DNA of 5,434 nt, taken from contig DOOK01000070.1 in NCBI GenBank assembly GCA_003512805.1, positions 1 through 5,434 on the forward strand. Reading direction: 5' to 3'. The stretch's first letter is position 1; each line of letters starts with the position of its first letter. Source of the DNA: Erwinia sp. (GTDB lineage Bacteria > Pseudomonadota > Gammaproteobacteria > Enterobacterales > Enterobacteriaceae). The translations under genes were made by a program, and so were the position numbers. This document shows, piece after piece, positions 1-5,434 of the stretch. The notes beneath the pieces were generated by a model. That model was not told the DNA's origin, ran no database searches, and worked only from the letters and a program-made list of their open reading frames with translations.

Positions 1-987
1 TTCATCCTGATAGGCGTTGAACGTCAGGCGCTGTGGGTTATTCAGCGGGCGGCAGATCCACTCGCCGCTGCCGGTCCACATTGCCAGACGATCGGAGTCG
101 TGGATCTGCGGATGGATAGTGTCGCACATGCGGCGTTCATTGGTGCCGCAGCTGAACATGGTCGTCATGGGTGCGATGCCCAACTGGTCAATATCTTTAC
201 GGGCATAAAGGTGATTTTCCACCTCCATGACCACGCGATTGTCTTCGCAGTGAATCACAAATTTAAATGCGCCGGTGCAGCTTTCGCCATCCAGTAACGT
301 ATAGACGGTGAAGGTGGTGTCATCCGCTTTTGGCGTTTCAAACCAGAAGGCGGTGAAATCCGGGAACTCTTCTTTACTGCCAAAGGTATTGATAGCGACG
401 CCGCGAGCGGAAAGACCATACTGGTAGGTATCATCCACCGCACGGAAGTAGCTGGCACCCAGGAAGGAGACGATATCGCGGCTGGCCAGTTCGGGTTTTT
501 TAAACGCGCGGAAACCGGCGAAGCCTAAATCGGTTTTACCTTCCAGCTGTTTGGTATCGACATTAGCGTCGTGATAGTTAAACAGCTCGGGGCGGAAGTG
601 AATTTCACGCGCCTGCCGATCGGCATCTACAGAGAACATGCGCAGACGGCGCTTGAACCCCATGCCGACATGGAAAAACTGAACGTCCAGCTTGCGATCG
701 GCATTGCCGTTCCACAGTGAATGGTTCGCATCGTACTGAATTTCGTTATAGGCCTGCGGCGTCAGCGTAGCTAACGTCTCGGGCAGAGGCGCAGGCGCGC
801 CACCGTAAGGTTTCTGCGCGAGGTTTGCAGCCATCTTTTGCAACACGTCAAAATCAAAACGCTTTGCCGTACCATCGGCGATGTCGGTGTCGGCCCAGGC
901 GGCCTGCGCAAACAACGTCGACAAACCGGACATCCCGCTTACCGTAGCGAAAGCCATTGACGCCTTCATAAACATTCTTCGATTCAT
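1..987 (-). CDS. opgD: OpgD (MdoD) glucans biosynthesis protein, 5' part (cut by left edge)
   Basis: The first 329 codons are open on the minus strand with no stop, and the frame runs off the left edge. The E. coli protein is about 551 residues, so roughly 60% is present. Residues 1-32 form a twin-arginine (Tat) signal peptide: MNRRMFMK, a hydrophobic stretch, then AWA before DTDIADG. The rest follows E. coli OpgD closely, with recognisable segments such as [53 protein letters not shown] and [19 protein letters not shown]. This is the MdoG/OpgG family, periplasmic proteins that shape osmoregulated beta-1,2-linked glucans; OpgD homologues are reported to be beta-1,2-glucanases. The catalytic acid reported for E. 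coli OpgD (near residue 388, from memory) would lie outside the window. Start at 987 is chosen because it places the RR pair at residues 3-4, as in E. coli. The best Shine-Dalgarno, AAAGG at 1005-1001, is a poor 13 bases away. In E. coli this gene is not beside elaB. Confidence 0.95.
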   Translation of the reverse strand, partial: MNRRMFMKASMAFATVSGMSGLSTLFAQAAWADTDIADGTAKRFDFDVLQKMAANLAQKPYGGAPAPLPETLATLTPQAYNEIQYDANHSLWNGNADRKLDVQFFHVGMGFKRRLRMFSVDADRQAREIHFRPELFNYHDANVDTKQLEGKTDLGFAGFRAFKKPELASRDIVSFLGASYFRAVDDTYQYGLSARGVAINTFGSKEEFPDFTAFWFETPKADDTTFTVYTLLDGESCTGAFKFVIHCEDNRVVMEVENHLYARKDIDQLGIAPMTTMFSCGTNERRMCDTIHPQIHDSDRLAMWTGSGEWICRPLNNPQRLTFNAYQDE

Positions 988-1222
988 GCCAGAGTCATAT
1001 CCTTTGCTGATCGGAACTGTAAAAACTATGCTGGACCTGCGGCTATAAAAGCCTTGTTTTAGCTGAATTGTGAGCGGGTCACAGGGTGTTACGACAGCTT
1101 GTGGCGTCAGAAATTCAGTCAGGCAAAATTTAGCAGATAAATCTGACAAAAGCAGGCATTTAGCGGTGACCACTATCAGTCGATTCCTGGGCGGATAAGC
1201 AAGCAAAGCGGCAAAAAGCGTC
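988..1222. other. divergent intergenic region, opgD / elaB
   Basis: No convincing gene lies here. By eye the region holds: a perfect 5-bp inverted repeat TGTGA-GCGGG-TCACA at 1069-1083; a short hairpin GGCT-ATAAA-AGCC at 1041-1053; a near-palindrome CAGATAAATCTG at 1134-1145; and an imperfect direct repeat (CAGGC followed by ATTTAGC) at 1120-1134 and 1153-1164. The opgD promoter must lie here on the minus strand. One weak extended -10 candidate is TGCTAAATT (1135-1127, minus strand), with no good -35 hexamer; I do not regard it as established. It is more AT-rich than the flanking genes, as expected for a divergent promoter region. Confidence 0.6.
1069..1083. promoter_or_regulatory. TGTGA-N5-TCACA dyad, possible regulator-binding site
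   Basis: TGTGA (1069-1073) and TCACA (1079-1083) are perfect reverse complements separated by GCGGG. The half-sites are those of the CRP consensus, but CRP sites have a 6-base spacer and this has 5. The left part with its flank, GAATTGTGAGCGG, also equals the left part of the lac operator O1, probably by chance. The dyad sits about 80-95 bases upstream of the opgD start and about 175-190 bases upstream of elaB, a plausible place for an operator. Which protein, if any, binds is unknown. Confidence 0.3.
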
Positions 1223-1230
1223 TATAGTTA
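1222..1230 (+). promoter_or_regulatory. elaB promoter, sigma-S-like -10 element
   Basis: TCTATAGTTA (1221-1230) contains the -10 hexamer TATAGT at 1223-1228. It matches the extended sigma-S consensus KCTATACTTAA except at one position: the C just before the hexamer and the TTA after it are both kept. No good -35 hexamer lies 16-18 bases upstream (1199-1206 reads GCAAGCAA), which sigma-S promoters tolerate. Transcription would start near 1235, leaving a leader of about 22 bases that includes the ribosome-binding site. RpoS control is established for the E. coli ElaB family, which fits. Confidence 0.5.
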
Positions 1231-1257
1231 CTGCTATTATTCGCACAAGGAGATGTT

Positions 1258-1575
1258 ATGGCTAAGACAACTGACGTACAAGAAATCGACACCCGCCTGG
1301 ATGACGATCTGGCTCTGCTGACTGAAACGCTGGAGGAAGTGCTGAAATCATCTGGCGATCCGGCCGATCAGAAATATGCCGAGCTGAAAGCCAAAGCGGA
1401 AAAATCCCTGAACGAGGTTAAATCCCGCGTCAGCAACGCTTCTGATAACTATTACCACCGTGCTAAGCAAGTTGCTAACCGCGCTGACGAATACGTTCAC
1501 GAGAAGCCGTGGCAGGGCATTGGCGTAGGTGCTACGCTGGGCCTCGTTGTTGGCCTGCTGCTGGCGCGTCGCTAA
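1258..1575 (+). CDS. elaB: ElaB, stationary-phase inner-membrane protein (YqjD/ElaB/YgaM family, DUF883)
   Basis: The protein has 105 residues (E. coli ElaB about 101) and matches it over nearly its whole length: DDDLALLTETLEEVLKSSGD, then DPADQKYAELKAKAEKSLNEV, then YVHEKPWQGIGVGATLG. Only the first ten or so residues differ. Residues 10-80 are charged and predicted helical, probably coiled coil. Residues 86-103 form a glycine-rich transmembrane helix ending in LLLARR at the C-terminus, so the protein is tail-anchored in the inner membrane. Its paralogue YqjD binds ribosomes and is induced by sigma-S in stationary phase; ElaB is thought to act similarly, and a precise biochemical role is not known. 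The start has an excellent ribosome-binding site, AAGGAG (1247-1252), 5 bases upstream. A terminator follows 25 bases after the stop, so elaB is apparently monocistronic. In E. coli elaB borders menF; here its downstream neighbour is menD. Confidence 0.95.
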   Translation: MAKTTDVQEIDTRLDDDLALLTETLEEVLKSSGDPADQKYAELKAKAEKSLNEVKSRVSNASDNYYHRAKQVANRADEYVHEKPWQGIGVGATLGLVVGLLLARR

Positions 1576-1600
1576 GCGATAGCGTTGGGCAAAGGCAGTG

Positions 1601-1634
1601 AAAACGGGCACCCTCAGGGTGCCCGTTTTGTTTT
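1601..1634 (+). terminator. rho-independent terminator after elaB (possibly bidirectional)
   Basis: A 13-bp perfect stem: arm AAAACGGGCACCC (1601-1613), loop TCA (1614-1616), arm GGGTGCCCGTTTT (1617-1629), followed by G and four more T (1631-1634). The stem is GC-rich at the loop and ends in an A/U tract, typical of an intrinsic terminator. The A-tract on the left arm gives a U-tract on the other strand too, so it could also stop antisense transcription. It separates elaB from the men genes. Confidence 0.92.
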
Positions 1635-1684
1635 CGCCGGACCGGCTGCAAAACTGAAAAAGACGTTAATCCTGCCCTAAATCA

Positions 1685-1713
1685 ACATCAGCCCGCCAGG
1701 GCGCTCTTATACT
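1685..1713 (+). promoter_or_regulatory. candidate promoter of the menDHBC operon
   Basis: TATACT at 1708-1713 is a good -10 hexamer, 5 of 6 to TATAAT. With a 17-base spacer the -35 position is ACATCA (1685-1690), a poor match, so an activator or an alternative -35 may be used. Transcription would start near 1720 and leave a leader of about 24 bases before menD. The elaB terminator just upstream implies that menD needs its own promoter. The spacer contains a short dyad, CGCC-AG-GGCG (1694-1703), which could be an operator; this is speculation. Confidence 0.45.
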
Positions 1714-1743
1714 GCCCGCAGCTTGTTTGATCTGGAGTGGGCG

Positions 1744-3384
1744 ATGTCACACCGTATCTTCAACCGCCGCTGGGCCGCCGTCATCCTGGAAGGCCTTACT
1801 CGTCACGGCGTGCAGCATATCTCTATTGCTCCCGGTACCCGATCCGCGCCGCTGACGCTGGAGGCCGCCGCAGGTCACCTTATCTGCCATACTCACTTTG
1901 ACGAGCGCGGCCTCGGTTATCTGGCGCTGGGCCTGGCCAAAGCGACGTGCCGTCCGGTCGCGATCGTCGTGACGTCCGGCACGGCCGTTGCCAATCTTGC
2001 GCCTGCCGTTATAGAAGCCAGCCTTACCGGCGAGCGGCTAATCGTGCTGAGCGCCGATCGCCCGCCAGAGCTTATCGACTGCGGGGCCAATCAGGCCATC
2101 ACCCAACCTGGTATATTCGCCAGCCACGCAGGCGGTGCGCTCAATCTTCCACGTCCTTCTGCGGATATTCCGGCTCGCTGGCTGGTTGCCGCCATTGATG
2201 CGCTGTTACAGCAGCATCCTACGGGTGCCGTGCATATCAACGTCCCTTTTGCCGAACCTTTATATGGTGAAGCGTCGTCAACGTTTCAGGCCTGGCATGA
2301 TGCGCTGGGCGGATGGTGGCGTGAGAAAACGCCCTGGCTGAGCATACATGCAGAACGCGCCACGCCAGTATCAGGCAGTTGGCCGGGCTGGCGGCAAAAG
2401 CGTGGGGTAATTGTCGCGGGTAAAATCACGGCGCAGCAGGGCGTCGCGCTTGCTGAATGGGCAGACACATTGGGCTGGCCGCTGCTGGCGGATATCCAGT
2501 CCCATACCGGCGCGCCGTTTCCCTGCAGTGAACTTTGGCTGCAGGAGCCGCAGGCACGGCAGGCGCTCGAACGCGCAGACATCATTATCCAGTTTGGCGC
2601 GCGACTGACCGGCAAAAGGCTGACGAGCTGGCTGGCGACAGCGGAGCCGGCAGCCTACTGGCTTATCGATCCGCTGCCCGGCCATCTGGATCCCGCGCAC
2701 CATCGCAGCCAGCGCATCGTGGCCGACATTGGCGAGTGGCTGGCCGCGCATAAGGCCGTTTCTCAACCCGCATGGTTACCCTCTTTGCAGGCGCTCGCGC
2801 TGGAAACCCACGCCGCAATGGCAGAAAAACTGCGGGAGTTTGGCGAAGCGCAGCTGGCGCAGCGGCTGGCGGAGCTGTTGCCAGAGCAGGGCGTGCTGTT
2901 TCTGGGCAACAGCCTGACCATCAGGTTAGCTAACGCCTTTGCCCGCCTGCCTGCAGGTTACCCGGTGTATGCCAGCCGGGGCGCCAGCGGCATCGACGGG
3001 CTAATCGCTACGGCGACCGGCATCCAGCGCGGCAGCGCCAGACCGTTGCTGGCGATTGTGGGCGACCTCTCGGCGCTGTATGACGTCAACAGCCTTGCGC
3101 TGACCGCCGGGCCGCTGGTGCTGATCGTGGTGAATAACGGCGGTGGGCAGATTTTTTCCCTGCTGCCAACGCCAGAAAAAGAGCGTGAGCGCTTCTTCAC
3201 TCTGCCGCAGCAGGCCAGTTTCGCTAGCGCCGCCGCGATGTTCGGTCTGACTTACCATCAGCCAGCGGACTGGTCATCGCTGCGGGTCGCTGTCGAAGCG
3301 GGCTGGCGCAGCACAGCCGCTACGCTGATTGAGTTGAAGGTTGAGGCGGGCGTGCAGTGGCTGGCGGGAGGATGGGAAAAATGA
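1744..3384 (+). CDS. menD: MenD, SEPHCHC synthase (2-succinyl-5-enolpyruvyl-6-hydroxy-3-cyclohexene-1-carboxylate synthase)
   Basis: 546 residues (E. coli 556). MenD is a cytosolic ThDP- and Mg-dependent enzyme that joins 2-oxoglutarate (losing CO2) to isochorismate, the first committed step to menaquinone. The PYR domain begins FNRRWAAVILEGLTRHGV and contains APGTRSAPLTL (substrate-binding Arg33) and HTHFDERG with Glu54, equivalent to E. coli Glu55 that activates ThDP. SADRPPELIDCGANQAI holds further active-site Arg and Gln. LTGKRL supplies the conserved Lys; GNSLTIRL and SRGASGIDG supply two more Arg. The ThDP/Mg motif runs from GDLSALYD to VVNNGGGQIFSLLP. Relative to E. coli this motif is three residues shorter (TAGP for LRQVSAP) and has Gly for the third Asn; the expected Mg ligands (Asp, second Asn, following Gly) remain. 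Start at ATG 1744 rather than an in-frame TTG at 1723: it matches E. coli and has GGAG (1734-1737) 6 bases upstream. The stop overlaps the menH start. Confidence 0.96.
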   Translation: MSHRIFNRRWAAVILEGLTRHGVQHISIAPGTRSAPLTLEAAAGHLICHTHFDERGLGYLALGLAKATCRPVAIVVTSGTAVANLAPAVIEASLTGERLIVLSADRPPELIDCGANQAITQPGIFASHAGGALNLPRPSADIPARWLVAAIDALLQQHPTGAVHINVPFAEPLYGEASSTFQAWHDALGGWWREKTPWLSIHAERATPVSGSWPGWRQKRGVIVAGKITAQQGVALAEWADTLGWPLLADIQSHTGAPFPCSELWLQEPQARQALERADIIIQFGARLTGKRLTSWLATAEPAAYWLIDPLPGHLDPAHHRSQRIVADIGEWLAAHKAVSQPAWLPSLQALALETHAAMAEKLREFGEAQLAQRLAELLPEQGVLFLGNSLTIRLANAFARLPAGYPVYASRGASGIDGLIATATGIQRGSARPLLAIVGDLSALYDVNSLALTAGPLVLIVVNNGGGQIFSLLPTPEKERERFFTLPQQASFASAAAMFGLTYHQPADWSSLRVAVEAGWRSTAATLIELKVEAGVQWLAGGWEK

Positions 3385-4154
3385 GGCTACACGCGCGCTG
3401 GCAGGGCAGGCATCAGAGCGCTAAGCCGGTGCTGGTCTGGCTGCACGGCTTTCTCGGCAGCGGCCGGGAGTGGCAGCCGGTACAGGATTTTTTCAGCGAC
3501 TGGCCGCAGCTGAGCATTGATTTGCCCGGTCACGGCGGGTCGCGTGCGCAGCGGGTCAGCAGCTTTGAGCAGCTTTCGGCGCGGCTGAACCTCACTTTGC
3601 ATCACCATCGCGTTCAACGCTACTGGCTAATCGGTTATTCGCTGGGCGGTCGTGTGGCGCTTTATCATGCCTGTCGCGGTACAGGCCCTGAGCTGGCGGG
3701 CGTGGTGGTTGAAGGCGCGCATTTTGGCCTGGCATCGGCCGGCGAGCGGTCGCAGCGGCTGGCTGACGATCGACAATGGGCCAGCCTGTTCCGTCGTCAG
3801 CCGCTGCGGGAAACGCTGGATTTATGGTATCGCCAGCCGATATTCGCCGATCTGAATGAAGCACAGCGTAAACAGCTGATTGCCCTGCGCGCCGATAACG
3901 ATCCTCAGGCGCTGGCCGCCATGCTGCTGAATACCTCACTCGCCCGTCAGCCCTGTCTACTGCCGGAAATCCAGCGCCTGTCCGGTTTCCACTATTTGTG
4001 CGGCGAGCACGATCTTAAATTCCAGCAGCTGGTCGCCCGGGCCGCGCTGCCGTTCACCACGCTGGCTGCGGCGGGCCACAATGCGCATCGGGCCTGCCCA
4101 CAAGCTTTTGCTGCCGCTCTGGCGCAAAAACTCAACCCCGGAAAGGAGAGATGA
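3381..4154 (+). CDS. menH: MenH, SHCHC synthase (2-succinyl-6-hydroxy-2,4-cyclohexadiene-1-carboxylate synthase)
   Basis: 257 residues (E. coli MenH 252). MenH is an alpha/beta-hydrolase-fold enzyme that removes pyruvate from SEPHCHC, the MenD product, giving SHCHC. The fold's landmarks are visible: [14 protein letters not shown] with the oxyanion HGF at residues 22-24, then IDLPGHGGS, the nucleophile elbow GYSLGGR with Ser87, [10 protein letters not shown] with Asp211, and AAGHNAHR with His233. These three form the Ser-Asp-His triad expected from E. coli Ser86, Asp210 and His232. [10 protein letters not shown] and DRQWASLF also match. The start at 3381 overlaps the menD stop (ATGA) and has GGGAGG (3366-3371) 9 bases upstream. 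In-frame starts at 3357 (GTG) and 3372 (ATG) are less likely, because the latter lies directly against that Shine-Dalgarno and E. coli MenH also begins just before the LHA segment. The product is less conserved than its neighbours, which is usual for MenH. Confidence 0.94.
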   Translation: MRLHARWQGRHQSAKPVLVWLHGFLGSGREWQPVQDFFSDWPQLSIDLPGHGGSRAQRVSSFEQLSARLNLTLHHHRVQRYWLIGYSLGGRVALYHACRGTGPELAGVVVEGAHFGLASAGERSQRLADDRQWASLFRRQPLRETLDLWYRQPIFADLNEAQRKQLIALRADNDPQALAAMLLNTSLARQPCLLPEIQRLSGFHYLCGEHDLKFQQLVARAALPFTTLAAAGHNAHRACPQAFAAALAQKLNPGKER

Positions 4155-5008
4155 TGATTTACCCTGATGAAGCGATGCTCTATGCACCGGCAGAGTGGCA
4201 GCCGAGTGGCGACTATAACGATATCCTTTACCACAAAACGGCGGACGGCATCGCCAGGATCGCTATCAACCGGCCTGAAGTCCGTAACGCTTTCCGACCG
4301 CAAACCGTTAAGGAAATGCTTCACGCGCTGAGCGATGCGCGACACGATGAGCAGATCGGGGTGATTATCCTTACCGGATCGGGCGACGAGGCTTTCTGCG
4401 CGGGTGGCGACCAGAAAATTCGTGGTGATTACGGTGGCTATCGTGACGAAGCGGGTGTGCACCACCTTAACGTGCTGGATTTTCAGCGTCAGATCCGTAC
4501 CTGTCCCAAGCCGGTAGTCGCGATGGTGGCAGGCTACGCGGTTGGAGGCGGGCACGTGCTGCATATGCTGTGCGACTTAACGATAGCGGCAGATAATGCA
4601 CAGTTTGGCCAGACCGGCCCGAAAGTAGGCTCTTTCGACGGCGGCTGGGGAGCCGCTTATATGGCACGCATTGTCGGCCAGAAAAAGGCACGTGAGATTT
4701 GGTTCCTTTGCCGGATGTACAGCGCGCAGCAGGCGCTGGCGATGGGGCTGGTCAATACGGTCGTGCCGCTGGCCGGGCTGGAAAAAGAAACGGTGCGCTG
4801 GTGTCGGGAGATGCTGCAGAACAGCCCGATGGCGCTGCGCTGCCTGAAGGCTGCACTGAACGCCGACTGCGATGGCCAGGCGGGATTGCAGGAGCTGGCG
4901 GGCAACGCCACGATGCTGTTCTACATGACCGAAGAAGGACAGGAAGGACGCAATGCCTTTAACCAGAAGCGGCAGCCTGACTTCAGCCGCTTTAAGCGAA
5001 ATCCCTGA
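4154..5008 (+). CDS. menB: MenB, 1,4-dihydroxy-2-naphthoyl-CoA synthase
   Basis: 284 residues (E. coli 285), the most conserved gene of the window; from about residue 225 onward it is nearly identical to E. coli MenB. It is a cytosolic crotonase-superfamily enzyme that closes the second ring of o-succinylbenzoyl-CoA to give 1,4-dihydroxy-2-naphthoyl-CoA. Landmarks in order: [40 protein letters not shown] (oxyanion glycines and substrate loop); [20 protein letters not shown] (second oxyanion Gly); [17 protein letters not shown], whose Gly in QTG marks the bicarbonate-dependent class and whose Ser-Phe-Asp is conserved; [15 protein letters not shown], with the C-terminal active-site Tyr. An in-frame ATG lies at 4151. 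I prefer 4154 because AAGGAG (4143-4148) is then 5 bases away instead of 2, and the N-terminus equals E. coli's. The menH stop overlaps the start by one base (TGATG). The substrate comes from MenE, whose gene is not in the window. Confidence 0.96.
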   Translation: MIYPDEAMLYAPAEWQPSGDYNDILYHKTADGIARIAINRPEVRNAFRPQTVKEMLHALSDARHDEQIGVIILTGSGDEAFCAGGDQKIRGDYGGYRDEAGVHHLNVLDFQRQIRTCPKPVVAMVAGYAVGGGHVLHMLCDLTIAADNAQFGQTGPKVGSFDGGWGAAYMARIVGQKKAREIWFLCRMYSAQQALAMGLVNTVVPLAGLEKETVRWCREMLQNSPMALRCLKAALNADCDGQAGLQELAGNATMLFYMTEEGQEGRNAFNQKRQPDFSRFKRNP

Positions 5009-5434
5009 TGCGTCAGGTGACTGTTTTTAATTACAACATACCAATGGCTGCAGGAGTGGTACTCCGCGATCGGCAGGTAAAATCGCGACAGGGCCTGCTC
5101 GTCAGGCTGGAAGAGGCGGGGCGTGAAGGCTGGGGTGAGATAGCGCCGCTGCCCGGCTTTAGTGCGGAAACCATGCCGCAGGCACAGGCGGAAGCGCTAC
5201 GCTGGTTACAACGCTGGCGTACGGGGGAGGAAACGGGGCGCGCTTTGCTGGCGTCATCGCTGTCACCCCGGTTATCGGGATCGCTTTCGTCGTCGTCGCC
5301 GTTACAGCATCATACTCCAGATCTGTCGCCTTCCGTGGCATTTGGCCTGAGCTGCGCACTGGCGGAACTGGCTGGCGTATTGCCTTCGACGGGCAACTAT
5401 TCTGGCGCAATGCTTTGTACGGGCGATCCCGACG
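5008..5434 (+). CDS. menC: MenC, o-succinylbenzoate synthase, N-terminal part (cut by right edge)
   Basis: 142 codons are present and the frame runs off the right edge; the E. coli protein is 320 residues. MenC is an enolase-superfamily dehydratase converting SHCHC, the MenH product, to o-succinylbenzoate. The visible part is the N-terminal capping domain: [12 protein letters not shown], then [17 protein letters not shown], later [16 protein letters not shown] and CTGDPD, all in register with E. coli. The catalytic Lys pair and the metal-binding acids lie beyond the edge. Between W70 and PSVAFG (108-113) there are 37 residues where E. coli has 10, an insertion of about 27 that is partly serine-rich. 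Homology resumes in the same frame after it, so it is not a frameshift. The start overlaps the menB stop by one base (TGATG) and lacks a clear Shine-Dalgarno, suggesting translational coupling to menB. Confidence 0.93.
   Translation, partial: MRQVTVFNYNIPMAAGVVLRDRQVKSRQGLLVRLEEAGREGWGEIAPLPGFSAETMPQAQAEALRWLQRWRTGEETGRALLASSLSPRLSGSLSSSSPLQHHTPDLSPSVAFGLSCALAELAGVLPSTGNYSGAMLCTGDPD
5254..5298 (+). repeat. serine-rich, TCG-repeat tract inside menC
   Basis: Codons 83-97 of menC encode [18 protein letters not shown] is the commonest serine codon, with four in tandem at 5287-5298 and further TCG units at 5257, 5275 and 5281. The tract is the core of an insertion absent from E. coli MenC. A trinucleotide run of this sort can grow or shrink by slippage without shifting the frame. 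It lies in a likely surface loop of the capping domain, between a helix ending LRWLQRW and the strand or helix starting at PSVAFG. Confidence 0.7.

Noticed and set aside
100..297. Plus-strand open frames in the first 300 bases
   Set aside because: They are antisense to the opgD frame, which matches the E. coli protein through the same bases.
1232..1240. Extended -10 TGCTATTAT upstream of elaB
   Set aside because: Transcription would start at about 1247, within the ribosome-binding site, leaving no usable leader; TATAGT at 1223 is a better placed -10.
1636..1646. Dyad GCCGG-A-CCGGC just after the elaB terminator
   Set aside because: The arms are too close to form a hairpin and short GC palindromes are common in such DNA; no support as an operator or repeat element.
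1723..1743. TTG start extending MenD by seven residues
   Set aside because: The good Shine-Dalgarno GGAG (1734-1737) lies inside this extension and points to ATG 1744, which also gives the E. coli-like N-terminus.
3992..4564. Open frame of 190 codons on the minus strand across the menH/menB junction
   Set aside because: Both plus-strand genes are well conserved through this stretch, and the antisense translation is Arg/His/Val-rich without family motifs; a shadow frame.
5159..5410. Open frame of 83 codons on the minus strand under menC
   Set aside because: It lies antisense to a clear MenC frame and its composition follows from the GC-rich and TCG-repeat coding strand; no recognisable motif.

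Overview
The window is chromosomal DNA of a gamma-proteobacterium of the order Enterobacterales. The proteins are close to E. coli OpgD, ElaB, MenD, MenH, MenB and MenC along most of their length, but diverged enough that this is not E. coli itself. An Erwinia/Pantoea-like relative is my guess; it rests on general impression only.

Layout. Positions 1-987 (minus strand) hold the first 329 codons of opgD, a Tat-exported periplasmic glucan enzyme that runs off the left edge. Positions 988-1257 are a divergent intergenic region with a sigma-S-like promoter for elaB and several short repeats. Positions 1258-1575 (plus strand) encode ElaB, a small stationary-phase inner-membrane protein. A strong, symmetric rho-independent terminator (1601-1634) closes elaB. 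From about 1708 a new transcription unit begins: menD (1744-3384), menH (3381-4154), menB (4154-5008) and the first 142 codons of menC (5008 to the right edge). Every junction in the unit overlaps by 1 or 4 bases.

Function. The men genes are consecutive steps of classical (o-succinylbenzoate) menaquinone synthesis. MenD converts isochorismate to SEPHCHC, MenH eliminates pyruvate to give SHCHC, and MenC dehydrates SHCHC to o-succinylbenzoate. MenE (not in the window) then makes the CoA thioester, and MenB cyclises it to the naphthoate ring. opgD and elaB are functionally unrelated neighbours.

What stands out. The isochorismate synthase gene menF, which lies between elaB and menD in E. coli, is absent from that interval. 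opgD lies beside elaB, unlike in E. coli. MenC carries an insertion of about 27 residues, partly serine-rich and encoded in part by TCG repeats. MenD is three residues shorter than E. coli MenD inside its ThDP/Mg-binding segment. I see no mobile element, CRISPR array, tRNA, rRNA or exotic new system; the window is mostly ordinary core-genome content with these local oddities.
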